Source: Tetramitus jugosus (taxonomy: Eukaryota > Heterolobosea > Eutetramitea > Acrasida > Vahlkampfiidae). Taken from it: a DNA stretch of 64,000 nt. A program made the position numbers and the translations under genes. The stretch covers positions 523,988 through 587,987 of the forward strand of contig OW569354.1 of assembly GCA_937625935.1 (NCBI GenBank), given 5' to 3'. Positions 28,276-38,008 of the stretch are shown piece after piece; position 1 is the first letter of the stretch; each line of letters begins with the position of its first letter. The notes beneath the pieces were generated by a model. It did not search any database and was not told the DNA's origin. It was given only the letters and a program-made list of their open reading frames with translations.

Positions 28276-29589
28276 ATGAATCGATTGAATATGATCTCCA
28301 CTCCCACTCATGATGACTCCATCATCATACACCATCACAACACCACCAACAACAACTCTTCCAACAATGTAACCAAACTACCAAAACTTGCCAATTCACT
28401 CGATCGTTTCTTGGACATGGAAACCAAATCATCTGTTCATCGATTCACCAATCATCTCACGTCCTATCATCACATTCTAGCCAATGAACCAACAGTTGCC
28501 ATGTACCGTATCACTGAACACATTAAGCGCTCTGTTCCATCACTCGAACAAAAAAAGAATGAAGTCAGTGTGAATCATCAAAAGAGTGAGGCACACTTGT
28601 TGGATGTACAGTTTGCAGTTGATAGTATACATGAGTGGCACCAAAATTCCACACAACAAAAATACTCTGCATTGTCTCACACTGTCTCTGATCTCATTTC
28701 TCAACTGAAACAATCCATGATGACAACAACAACAACAGACAATAATAATAATAATAATAATAGTAGTTCTCATATGAAAAAAGGGATGCAAGCAAATAAC
28801 AATAGTGCTGGTAAGGAAGAGAGTGAGACACCGACATCTGCTGTTTCTCGATTTGGATTGTCATTTGGTCGATTAATCAACAAAACATTGACCACCAACA
28901 CATCATCAACAACAACAACAACAGTAACAGTAAGTTCACAATCATCATCATCATCATCATCTTCACCAGTGAAAACAGACAATACTGTTGACAAGAGTAA
29001 AGATGAAACAAAAACACAATCTTTATTGGTATTTGATGATGAAGATGTTCATGACAAGAAACAGGTTGACTCTTCTCAACCCTTATCCCCATCGTCATCA
29101 TCATCATCATCATCATTGTCAGTTGTTTCAACTGATGCAACCATCAAGTATGAACATGACGATGATCAGCCAAATATGAATGAATCAAGTGTGGAACATG
29201 CCAGGGATACTGTTTCCACTACTACAGATGTACCAACGACTACTCCAACGCCTACCATGGAATCCACACTACAGAATAATCATGTTGAGAGCTCGAGTGC
29301 AGCTGCATCTGGACCATCCAACCATCTTCTTCTTGACAAACCAAGTCAATTGGTTGACAATAACACATCTGCAGACTCGGAAATTTTTGTTGTTGAAAAC
29401 AAGGAAGACAATACTCCCACAGTATCTGCAACAACCACAAATGATTGGCCAGAACTCATCACTCTACCAACAAACAATGAAGAGGCATCAAAAACAACCA
29501 CTTTGAAAAAGAAACGAAAAACAACAAAGAAAAAGAAGGCAGAGGCCAACATAACAACAAGCGGCTTCACGCTCCGCCAATTTGAGTAA
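28276..29589 (+). CDS. BORCS8: BORCS8-like subunit of the BORC lysosome-positioning complex, 437 aa
   Basis: BORC recruits Arl8 to lysosomes and couples them to kinesins. Residues ~35-135 match BORCS8 (MEF2BNB): DRFLDMETKSSVHRFTNHL, then ILANEPTVAMYRITEHIKR (human VLANEPSVALYRLQEHVRR), SVPSLEQKK, and a helical end. Human BORCS8 is about 119 aa; here a ~300-residue low-complexity tail (poly-T, poly-N, poly-S) follows, ending in a Lys-rich patch. The tail is encoded by ACA, AAT and TCA repeats and is likely variable. The first ATG in frame is at 28276; upstream in-frame codons belong to the 5' UTR. Confidence 0.85.
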   Translation: MNRLNMISTPTHDDSIIIHHHNTTNNNSSNNVTKLPKLANSLDRFLDMETKSSVHRFTNHLTSYHHILANEPTVAMYRITEHIKRSVPSLEQKKNEVSVNHQKSEAHLLDVQFAVDSIHEWHQNSTQQKYSALSHTVSDLISQLKQSMMTTTTTDNNNNNNNSSSHMKKGMQANNNSAGKEESETPTSAVSRFGLSFGRLINKTLTTNTSSTTTTTVTVSSQSSSSSSSSPVKTDNTVDKSKDETKTQSLLVFDDEDVHDKKQVDSSQPLSPSSSSSSSSLSVVSTDATIKYEHDDDQPNMNESSVEHARDTVSTTTDVPTTTPTPTMESTLQNNHVESSSAAASGPSNHLLLDKPSQLVDNNTSADSEIFVVENKEDNTPTVSATTTNDWPELITLPTNNEEASKTTTLKKKRKTTKKKKAEANITTSGFTLRQFE

Positions 29590-29706
29590 AACGGAACTCT
29601 GTTATTTGCGTATGCAGCTCCCTCCATTTTTCCTGTTGTGATCAAGAAACTTTGCAGACCGAACAAAGATTGAACAAAAAAAAACCAGAAGAACAAAACA
29701 CAGCAA

Positions 29707-31020
29707 ATGACAGCACGGCCACAACAAGAACGAGAATTGGTTCAGAGCACAGTCTATGTCGCTGGTAGTGCCATCCATGGCCAATGTGGACTCACCGAAG
29801 ACAAAATAACATCATGGACCCCATTGAGAGTCAGTCTTGAGCCGTTGGATAAAAACGAAGAATCACAAGAGACTGCCGAAGACCAAGTAACCTCCATTGT
29901 CATGTTTGGATCTCGTCAAAGCATTGATCATCAGATTGTCAAAGTTCGCTGTGGAGGCAATTTTTCACTGTTTCTGATGCGAAACGGGCAGGTGTTTGGT
30001 ATTGGGGATAGCCAATATGGAAATTATGGTAGAGTGAATGATGACAAGAAAGATAATTATCGGTTGTTTGAACTGAGGGCACTCAGACAGAAGAATATTG
30101 TAGATTTAGCGACAGGATTCAACTTTAGTTATTTTCTCACATCAGATGGAAGATTGTTTCGTTGTGGATCGAATTCGTACTCACAATTGAGTAATCAAGT
30201 TGATTATAGTCATGCTGATGTGCTGATCTCGCCTGTTGACCAATCATTGTTTGATGGATTTCCAGTTGTGCAAGTTTCATGTGGTGGCAATTTCGTCTAT
30301 GCATTGACCAGTGATAACAAGCTCTATGTATGTGGTCAAGATGGCACCGAAAGTTATTCAGTGTTTACAAGAGTGAACTTGCCACCATCAGCAGATGGAC
30401 AGATCATAACGAAAATATCTTGTGGTGCTTATCATAGCGTAGTACTGATGTACAATGGTGTTCAATATGGAAGTGGTTCTCAATTATTTCCAGGAGAGAT
30501 CAACACCGTCAGCTATTTCCATGAGATACCCTTTCCAATGAAAGTTCGGGATGTCATTTGCGGCTACAACTATTTTATGTGCATTGGTGAGGATGGGAAA
30601 TTGTATGGAAACGTGGGTCTAAGCCAGAAAGACATGATCATGGATGGGCAGTTAGGGTCAATTGACAAGTGCGATGAGCCCTATGAGAATTTTGTTGTCA
30701 TACAATTCGAGTATCCAATATCGGAAGTAATTACGGGATCTTCCTCTACCACCACACTTGTCATTCTCTCCAATGGCGACATTTATGGCACAGGGTGCAA
30801 TGACAGTGGTGGACTGGGTCTTGGAGATACAGAAAATAGAGCCGAATTCGAAAAGCTTCCAAGAAGCGTGAATCAATCGATGGCAGTAGCAGCTGCGACT
30901 GGTGCATACCACTCAGTCATCTGTTACTATGATGATATACTCCACACAAACTGGCAGCGCAATCTTTGGAGGACCAGGAAAGAGAATAAGCTCACAGACC
31001 TGGATATCTTTCTGGATTGA
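29707..31020 (+). CDS. RCC1-repeat beta-propeller protein, 437 aa
   Basis: It contains about six to seven RCC1-type repeats of 50-60 residues, with the usual cores: VKVRCGGNFSLFLMRNGQV then FGIGDSQYGNYG, LFRCGSNSYSQL, VQVSCGGNFVYALTSDNKL then YVCGQD, ITKISCGAYHSVVLMYNG, and IYGTGCNDSGGLGLG. Such propellers serve as Ran exchange factors or as general interaction modules; the residues for Ran exchange cannot be verified, so only the fold is called. No other domain, signal peptide or membrane segment is seen. ATG at 29707; intronless. Confidence 0.85.
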   Translation: MTARPQQERELVQSTVYVAGSAIHGQCGLTEDKITSWTPLRVSLEPLDKNEESQETAEDQVTSIVMFGSRQSIDHQIVKVRCGGNFSLFLMRNGQVFGIGDSQYGNYGRVNDDKKDNYRLFELRALRQKNIVDLATGFNFSYFLTSDGRLFRCGSNSYSQLSNQVDYSHADVLISPVDQSLFDGFPVVQVSCGGNFVYALTSDNKLYVCGQDGTESYSVFTRVNLPPSADGQIITKISCGAYHSVVLMYNGVQYGSGSQLFPGEINTVSYFHEIPFPMKVRDVICGYNYFMCIGEDGKLYGNVGLSQKDMIMDGQLGSIDKCDEPYENFVVIQFEYPISEVITGSSSTTTLVILSNGDIYGTGCNDSGGLGLGDTENRAEFEKLPRSVNQSMAVAAATGAYHSVICYYDDILHTNWQRNLWRTRKENKLTDLDIFLD

Positions 31021-31245
31021 GCTTTTTCGAAATTTGAAGCTTCACGTCGGAAGTCTATTAAAAATACCGACAAGGGTTACTCCGCGTTCGATGACACCAA
31101 CGACACCCACACTGTGCCCCAAACAAAAAACACTCGTGTTTTTGGAATTGAAAGGGGTCTGTATCATCTTTTCCTCCATCATCACCAACATCCATTTTTT
31201 TGAGTATTCATTCAACAACAACAATAAGAACAAAAAAAACACACA

Positions 31246-33939
31246 ATGAAGATCAATACATGTAAATTCTTATTGTTCGTTTTGGCGGCAATTTCCCTCT
31301 TGTTGTTCACACATCAACAACAACAAGCTACTGATGCTGATTTGATTAGCATGGCTGATGGAACCTACTACATTAGAGAATTGGAGAAGCTTCATCGTCA
31401 CTCTAGAAAATTCGGCGGTAGTAGTAATGAGGCTGCTAGTGATGCTACTGCACAGTCAGCATCATCATCCCTCGACTATTATCAGAGCTTTGCCGATAGA
31501 GAGACTGGTGAAGTTCAAGTGTTTGTCACCTTTCGTTCCAAGCTGACTCATGAAGATTGGAAGTTGGTGCCCCATGGAGAGTACATTCCAAGGCACACGG
31601 TCTCTCTGTTGACCAATGTGTCTCACATTGCTACACTCATGACTCATCCACGTGTGAGACACGTTTCTGTTCTTCCTCAAACCACAAAGTACTCCAACAA
31701 TTTGATGTCACTGGATTTGGACAGTCAGGAATTGATGGCTGATATGGCTGGTTTGAATGAGATTGAAGAGAGCAGAAATATCAATGAGGAGAACAAGAAG
31801 ATTGAAGCCCTCGAGTTTTTAATCTTTCCAAGTGAAAAAATGGGACAAGTCGTTAAAAAGTGGGAGAAGGAAGCAAAGAAACTGTTTCCATTCTTGCAAA
31901 AGATTGATATGAAGCCTGTGAGTGCAAAGAAGATTGTTGCTGAATTCAAGTTCCCTTCTCTAGAGTCCAGAATGGAGAATAGAGAGAAATTGATTGAATT
32001 TATTGCAAAGAAGAATCATATTAGACACGTGCAAATCACTGAAGATTTCCATATTAGCTCTGATGCTGATGTCGATTCAATGGGTATGACTGCATTCTTG
32101 AGCAAGTATGCCTCCAATCCAAAGTCTCTTGCCTATCAACAAATGCTTGAGAAGAATTATGCAAAGTTGGGTGTTCACTCTCTGACTGACGTCCAATTGT
32201 TCTGGAAGTGGAATATTACTGGAAAGGGACACGTTGTTGGTGTTGGTGATACCGGTATCGACATTAACCATTGCATGTTCAGAGACAGCAAGAATCCAAA
32301 GCCAGTCATGTCTGATTACGGTGATGAGGATATTGTGAACAAGAAGTCTGTTGATGGCCTTCAAAGAAAGCACAGAAAGATTTCAGAGTATTGGGCATAT
32401 GCCGACAATGACGACACTGCTGGAGGTCATGGATCTCATGTGGTTGGTGTTTTGGCTGGATCTCTCGAAGGAACTGACAACAAGAATATTCACACCGGTA
32501 TTCTACCAGATGTTAAGCTTGCCTTCATCGATATTGGTCTACCAGACAAGTCATTGAAGATGCCTGAGGATTTGGCTGAATCCTACTTCCCATTCATGAA
32601 GAAGTTGGGTGCTGATATCTTCAGTAACTCTTGGGGTAACAGAAACTATGGCGCTTACAGCTTGGCCTCTCGTGAAATCGATTATTACATGTGGAAGAAT
32701 CCATATACCTTGGCCTTGTTTGCTGCTGGTAACTCTGGTAGAGAAGGTGCTGCCACCATCACCGCTCCAGGTACTGCAAAGAACTGTTTGACTGTTGGTT
32801 CATCTGAAGCTTCAGCAACCAATTTCAAGATGGGTATTCCATTGTACTCTGACTTGATGCGTGCTAGCGTCCCATGTGACAAATCTAGCTTCTTGTACTC
32901 TACTCCTGAATTCTGTGGTGATCGTCCAGTTCCATGTAATGACCGTCAAACCGTCGCCAAGACATGCAAGGCCATTCAAGCAGGTACCGAACAAGCCGAA
33001 GAAATTTGTTGCAAGGTTTCCTTCTTGAACAAGATGTGCTGCAGCAAGTTCCTGTTGAACAAGAATTTGTATGAACTCAACCGTGATTCCCTCGAGTACT
33101 CTGACAAGAATGTTGCCGTGTTCTCATCTAGAGGTCCAACCTCCGATGGTAGAATCAAGCCTGATATTGTCACTATTGGTCAACCAATTTTCTCTGCCCG
33201 TGCTCACGAGAAACCATTCCAAGGAAAGCAATGCCCTATTCCTCAAGTCATGCAAGGAACCAGTCAATCTACTCCACTCGTTGCAGGATACTGTGTTATG
33301 ATCAAGGAGTATATGAAAACTTTGTACGAACAATTTACTAATGTTAAGGGAGCCGACAAGCTTCAAGCCACTCAAATGGCTGACTACAAGCAAGGAAAGG
33401 TCTTTGGATCTCTGTTGAAGGCTATTGTAATTAACTCGGGTTCTGAATTGACTGGTGTTGTCGACATCAACGGACAAGGCATCATTAGAAAGCTGAATGG
33501 TTTCCCTAGTTTCACACAAGGTTTCGGTAACGTTAACTTGACTACTATCATGCCATTCCCAGAAACAACAAAGTTCATGTTCGCACACCAAGAATCCATC
33601 TCAACAAATGAACAGAAACGATACTGCTTCCATACCACATCTGGAATGATCAAGAAGGTCACCTTGGTCTGGTCTGATTTCCCAGCATCCCCAAGTGCCA
33701 AATCAACCTTGGTCAACAATCTAGATTTGGCTCTCCAGTTTAGCAATGGTTATGAGGCACTCGGAAACAATGCCAAGGCCGGTCACGCCGATGATGTGAA
33801 TAACGTTGAACAAATTATTCTGGCGAAGCCACAAGAGTATGTCAAGGTTGTTGTCAGAGGGTCTGATGTTCCTCACGGTCCTCAGCCATTTGCTCTTGTT
33901 GTTACTGGCGAGGGAGAAACTCTGGTTTCTGAATGCTAG
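31246..33939 (+). CDS. secreted subtilisin-like serine protease (S8), 897 aa
   Basis: An extracellular or lysosomal endopeptidase. Residues 1-30 form a signal peptide (FLLFVLAAISLLLFT core). A ~290-residue N-terminal region, probably the inhibitory propeptide, precedes the catalytic domain. The triad is complete: Asp335 (VGVGDTGIDINH), His395 (GGHGSHVVGVLAG) and Ser673 (MQGTSQSTPLVAG), with oxyanion Asn496 (AAGNSG). A Cys-rich insert with a CC pair and several further Cys (about residues 545-605) interrupts the domain, and a ~150-residue beta domain follows Ser. This layout resembles KP-43 and the dictyostelid TagB/TagC protease domains. Ser site GTSQSTP replaces the usual GTSMATP. Confidence 0.93.
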   Translation: MKINTCKFLLFVLAAISLLLFTHQQQQATDADLISMADGTYYIRELEKLHRHSRKFGGSSNEAASDATAQSASSSLDYYQSFADRETGEVQVFVTFRSKLTHEDWKLVPHGEYIPRHTVSLLTNVSHIATLMTHPRVRHVSVLPQTTKYSNNLMSLDLDSQELMADMAGLNEIEESRNINEENKKIEALEFLIFPSEKMGQVVKKWEKEAKKLFPFLQKIDMKPVSAKKIVAEFKFPSLESRMENREKLIEFIAKKNHIRHVQITEDFHISSDADVDSMGMTAFLSKYASNPKSLAYQQMLEKNYAKLGVHSLTDVQLFWKWNITGKGHVVGVGDTGIDINHCMFRDSKNPKPVMSDYGDEDIVNKKSVDGLQRKHRKISEYWAYADNDDTAGGHGSHVVGVLAGSLEGTDNKNIHTGILPDVKLAFIDIGLPDKSLKMPEDLAESYFPFMKKLGADIFSNSWGNRNYGAYSLASREIDYYMWKNPYTLALFAAGNSGREGAATITAPGTAKNCLTVGSSEASATNFKMGIPLYSDLMRASVPCDKSSFLYSTPEFCGDRPVPCNDRQTVAKTCKAIQAGTEQAEEICCKVSFLNKMCCSKFLLNKNLYELNRDSLEYSDKNVAVFSSRGPTSDGRIKPDIVTIGQPIFSARAHEKPFQGKQCPIPQVMQGTSQSTPLVAGYCVMIKEYMKTLYEQFTNVKGADKLQATQMADYKQGKVFGSLLKAIVINSGSELTGVVDINGQGIIRKLNGFPSFTQGFGNVNLTTIMPFPETTKFMFAHQESISTNEQKRYCFHTTSGMIKKVTLVWSDFPASPSAKSTLVNNLDLALQFSNGYEALGNNAKAGHADDVNNVEQIILAKPQEYVKVVVRGSDVPHGPQPFALVVTGEGETLVSEC

Positions 33940-34030
33940 TTCATTGGTGTAGATTATCTTTTGAAATAATGAAGAGTTCTCATGCTCGTTTTTCCAAGTT
34001 GCAAGTGATCTTTTATTCGTGTCGTTTCTC

Positions 34031-35198
34031 TCACATCATCTTCTTGGAGGATAGCTGCATTCGAGTCTTAAGAGTTCCATTGACGACAAGTAACCTGAAT
34101 ATCTTGTTTGTGACATAGAGAAAAACAAGCAACAGGGACATGTATTGTACCCACGCCCACTTGACGACTTCGAGTACACCCGGTTCATACCATATTACCT
34201 GTGCGGGAACATTGATCAGGGCTTTCACATGGAACAACTTGCTGGAGGGTGTTGGTGTCAATCCTGAAAGCTTGGGTCTCCAGTACGTATTAGTGGGAGA
34301 GAAGGTGGCTGTCAGCTCTCGATTCACAGACACCTCCTCCAACAATTTGTCAATGTTAATCTGGTTGAGGTTCGTGATTGCACCGAAGTCAATCAGATCA
34401 TCGCCATTGATATCCTTGTTCTTCACACCATATCGTCTTCGAATTGGCATCGTCTGCTTGAATAACAAATCTCCATAAATTGAGAGTTGATCACCTGGAA
34501 TTGGAGAGCTATAATACAGATGAGCAAGTGCTTCAACACGACATATCCTCTCGATCTAAGTTCACTCATTAGCTACAATTCTTGATTCAAAACAACAAGT
34601 AGTGAAATGAATGAGATATGCTAATACATACCTTCAGTTTGTAATCGAAAAACAAGAGAGCCCGAATAGAAACAACCTCTTGATCATTTGCTAATGGAAT
34701 CTTGAAGTCAAATTGAAATTGATCAGCCAAGTTGGCATCAAAGTGCTTGTATGTCCGGTCCAATGGATTATGAGTTCTTATCCGATCATTGATGGAAGAA
34801 GTTTTGAGAGTAAAAGTTGGGAAAATGAGCTTATCTCTCATCATTTCATTGACATTGGCATTGCTTGTCCAAAACATTTGTGTCAATTGCGTTTTGCCCT
34901 GTTGTTGGACCAACACTTCCAGTAGAATCTTGTTTTCAAAGGAGACTGTTGCTTTCTCGTGAAAGGAATTGTGTTTCCTCCAAAAATCTAACACATTAAG
35001 GTAGTGTGAGCCGATAAGTTAACTCTCCTCATCCTTGACAAACTATCAATCATGTTGTTTCATACCTCCAGTGAATAGGACAATGATAAACGGTACAACA
35101 ATCGTTACAACTAGAAATACAATGTAAACCACTAATGTACATTGGTCTCCATAATCCGAATAACGAACTGTGATTGGTTCTTCATGCACCACTGTCAT
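34031..35198 (-). CDS. TMEM231: TMEM231, ciliary transition-zone (MKS/B9) protein, three exons, 337 aa
   Basis: A two-pass membrane protein of the MKS complex that gates protein entry at the base of cilia. Exons are 35198-35066, 34987-34632 and 34555-34031, with introns GTATGA...GTTAG and GTATGT...CTTAG; phases fit exactly. The N-terminal membrane segment is LVVYIVFLVVTIVVPFIIVL. The luminal region keeps family cues (DFWRKHNSFHEKATVSFEN, VSIRALLFFDYKLK, SSPIPGDQLSIYGDLLF). The hallmark end, YEPGVLEVVKWAWVQYMSLL, matches human [20 protein letters not shown]. Its presence shows an organism with a flagellate stage. The start codon lies 41 bp from that of the divergent F-box-like gene. Confidence 0.95.
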
Positions 35199-35239
35199 TG
35201 CGATTTCATGTTGTGTTTGAATGAAAAATCGTAAAGGGA

Positions 35240-36883
35240 ATGAACGGAAAATTCGAAGCTTCAAATCGTTTCCAGATCTCAAAAACAAAAAATCAAACCA
35301 TACCAATGCAGTATTACACAGTGGGAGAAGGTGATCATCCTACCAACATTAGAGTGTTCATCAATGATGAAAGTACACCAAGTGTTCAGTATTGGAACAA
35401 ACATCATGGTCAATGGGTACAGTGCACCAACGATAAGCCAATCATACATGGTAACTCAGGTGACATGCAAGAATCGAGCTCCACTAGCACTCCAAGAAAC
35501 AAGAGATCTGCACTTTCCATAAACGACGACAACGACAATGAGAGAAACAATAAGATTAGAAAACTGGAAGAAAGCTCAACTGGAGAAGCATCAAGTAATC
35601 AAGTGAGTATAATGATGCCACTCATGTTCCATCATTTACCAATGGAGCTCATTGTGTATATTTTAGAGTTTGGACAGTATATGAACCTTGCGGAAATCAA
35701 CAGTCTCGATGCTATATTCTTCAAGAAGAAGGGATCATTGTTGTGTCGTAATCATGATGTCAATGGTGATGAGGATGATGATGAAAACAATGAAAATCAA
35801 GGAATTCATATGGACCAGGTCGGTGTTCTGTATCCCAATATCTCCATTGATCGAAACTGTAGTCAATATGGAGTCTTGTTGTTGATTGCGCCATGGATAC
35901 GACGGTTGAAGCTCGCATCCACCTATATGCGTATGAGTTCATCTCAAAAGAAACGGTTCGTTCACTTACTTCAAAGAAATTTACAGAGTGTCGAGATGGT
36001 AAATGATGAAATCACATTGCTTGGATATCGCTCGAGCAGCTTGGTAGTTCAAGCCTATCCTCACTGTATACAGAGTTACGATACGGCAACAATCTATAAG
36101 ACTCATGCGAATAACAAGTATCAAAAATTGATGGATGAAATGAGTCGGTATCCATTCATTCGAACGTTGACTATCAGTTTCTACTCTAACGATCCTTGCG
36201 CGACACTGATGCAAGAAGTGAAGCAACGATTAACTCACCTAAAGTATTTGTCAATTACGTTCTATAGATCGGTCAACTCGACAGATGATTCCCCTACGGA
36301 TCAAGTCAATGAGAGTATAGCGTTTATCATTTCTCAAATGACACAACTGAGATCATTAACAATTAATGTGGAGTATTCCATGTTGAGTACATTGAAATTG
36401 GATGCTCTGATCGGAAACAAGAATCTCTATTCCCTGGGTCTCTGGGGTCAAATGGATGAGAATATTCATAGTTCAGTAATGGAGTGCATCAATCAGAGCA
36501 AAGTGAAATATTTGAGCTGTTGCATCGAGTCTGATGATTGCTTCCAGGTACTGGCAGACAATGCAAACTTGGAAAAGATGAAAATCAAAACCCAAAATGT
36601 AAGAGCACTGGATCACATACTGCCGATGAAATCCGTTACGCACCTCGTTATTCATCCAATGGATTGGCCTGGAGAATCATGGCAGACGTTCAAAAGTACT
36701 GTTGCTCAACAGACAAAATTGAATCAAATATCGCTTGATCCAGAGGATGACAATGTACGATTATCTGAAGAAATTGCATCCGTTCTCAGATCATTCCTTC
36801 CGAAAGAGATCAATGTTCGTGTTTTGAATGATCACCAACCAACTCACAGTACTACTTCGGACTATGATAGCGATGGTTTTTAG
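35240..36883 (+). CDS. F-box-like / LRR-like protein, 547 aa
   Basis: Residues ~130-160 resemble an F-box (FHHLPMELIVYILEFGQY, then LAEINSLDAIFFKK). The C-terminal ~330 residues contain irregular leucine-rich segments (LTHLKYLSITFYRS, MTQLRSLTINVEYSML, NKNLYSLGLWGQ, LEKMKIKTQNVRAL) like the LRR arms of SCF adaptors. An acidic, Asp/Asn-rich loop (~residues 170-190) interrupts the middle. Two in-frame ATGs (35240 and 35306) are possible starts; the second opens with MQYYTVGEGDHP and gives a cleaner N-terminus. The very short gap to TMEM231 favours the second, because it leaves room for a 5' UTR. Target unknown. Confidence 0.6.
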   Translation: MNGKFEASNRFQISKTKNQTIPMQYYTVGEGDHPTNIRVFINDESTPSVQYWNKHHGQWVQCTNDKPIIHGNSGDMQESSSTSTPRNKRSALSINDDNDNERNNKIRKLEESSTGEASSNQVSIMMPLMFHHLPMELIVYILEFGQYMNLAEINSLDAIFFKKKGSLLCRNHDVNGDEDDDENNENQGIHMDQVGVLYPNISIDRNCSQYGVLLLIAPWIRRLKLASTYMRMSSSQKKRFVHLLQRNLQSVEMVNDEITLLGYRSSSLVVQAYPHCIQSYDTATIYKTHANNKYQKLMDEMSRYPFIRTLTISFYSNDPCATLMQEVKQRLTHLKYLSITFYRSVNSTDDSPTDQVNESIAFIISQMTQLRSLTINVEYSMLSTLKLDALIGNKNLYSLGLWGQMDENIHSSVMECINQSKVKYLSCCIESDDCFQVLADNANLEKMKIKTQNVRALDHILPMKSVTHLVIHPMDWPGESWQTFKSTVAQQTKLNQISLDPEDDNVRLSEEIASVLRSFLPKEINVRVLNDHQPTHSTTSDYDSDGF

Positions 36884-36961
36884 ATTAACGAGGACAGGCT
36901 GTCGTTATCGCGAAGAGATACTGTGTTGAAGAAAACAGTTACAATACCAATGTCTACGTAT

Positions 36962-37909
36962 TTATTCAATGATTGGTGTCTTGATGAGTGATAAGAAGGC
37001 GTGATCATTGTAAATCTCATGTCTCCTCCTGTTTCGATAAAGAAACTCCTTGAAAACGAGCTCTCCATCTTCATTCTTCGTATATCCCTCACCATCGAAC
37101 AAGTCTGTCACACCCATTTCAAAATAGAAGAACTTTCGAGCATCTAATGGTGTAATATCACCAGATTCAACATTATCAGCTCTTCCATCAGAATCCTCTC
37201 GTTGAGCATCTTGTGACGACATTAGATACTGCTGCTGGAAACGATTATAGTTCAAATAGTGTGGTGAGGACTCTCCTTCCGTCTTCACCTTGAAAAAGTC
37301 AAATTGCTCTTCAAAATGCGAAAAGTCCTTTGATACTAGTTCGTGTTCATGATGACGAATATGATGATAAACATCTGGGAATGCGATTGAACACATCTTG
37401 AACAATCCGGACCACGTGGCCAAATAACCAACATCCTCTGAACTTCCACTCTCACCATCCAACACAATCAACTCATAGGAATAACCTTGAGAGAGTCTCC
37501 AGTCAACCAATCTCTGTTCATGTCCAATCGCCTTCAACATCTCAAATGGTTTGCTTGGACCAATTGCAAGCATCTTGGCCAGTCCATCCGATCCCATGAA
37601 ATAACAGGTTCGATCCTCTGACGTGGAAGAAAGAGTCTCCTTTTCCTCTGGGAGGTGCTCTCTGGCCTTACAGATTCGACCAATCAGTTTCTCTGACACT
37701 CTGTACTCCACAATGGTACTCGAATCATACTCATCACCATCGCTACTATTACTTGTGATAGTAGTAGTTGTCGTAGTCATAGTTGTCGTGGTTGTTATGG
37801 TTGTTGTTTCGTCATCTGTGGATTGGGAAACCAACTGCTGAAGTCTGCGGTACTCGGTGACAAAATCACTCACAGAATGAATGTGTACAATTTTGGTGTT
37901 TGTCTGCAT
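36962..37909 (-). CDS. hypothetical protein, 315 aa
   Basis: I do not recognise this protein. The N-terminal 60 residues include a Thr tract (TTTTTMTTTTTT) encoded by ACN repeats. Residues ~85-230 look globular: YFMGSDGLAKMLAIGPSK, RLVDWRLSQGYSYELIVLD, YLATWSGLFKMCSIAFPDVY. The SYELIVLD...YLATWSGLF arrangement is vaguely like a SUKH/SMI1 domain, but I would not claim it. No membrane segment or signal. It is convergent with the F-box-like gene and 99 bp from the stop of DDX51 on the same strand side. Confidence 0.55.
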   Translation of the reverse strand: MQTNTKIVHIHSVSDFVTEYRRLQQLVSQSTDDETTTITTTTTMTTTTTTITSNSSDGDEYDSSTIVEYRVSEKLIGRICKAREHLPEEKETLSSTSEDRTCYFMGSDGLAKMLAIGPSKPFEMLKAIGHEQRLVDWRLSQGYSYELIVLDGESGSSEDVGYLATWSGLFKMCSIAFPDVYHHIRHHEHELVSKDFSHFEEQFDFFKVKTEGESSPHYLNYNRFQQQYLMSSQDAQREDSDGRADNVESGDITPLDARKFFYFEMGVTDLFDGEGYTKNEDGELVFKEFLYRNRRRHEIYNDHAFLSLIKTPIIE

Positions 37910-38008
37910 CTCTTTCGTTGTTTTGTTGTGGTTGTTTGTTCGTTGTGTTTTGTTCCTTGTCGAACAAAAAGTTCAACAGAACACAGCTTTTTGGAATTCC
38001 AGTTTTAT

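Noticed and set aside
28540-29140. Minus-strand frames opposite the BORCS8 low-complexity tail
   Set aside because: Poly-Ile/Val/Met strings come from antisense reading of trinucleotide repeats.
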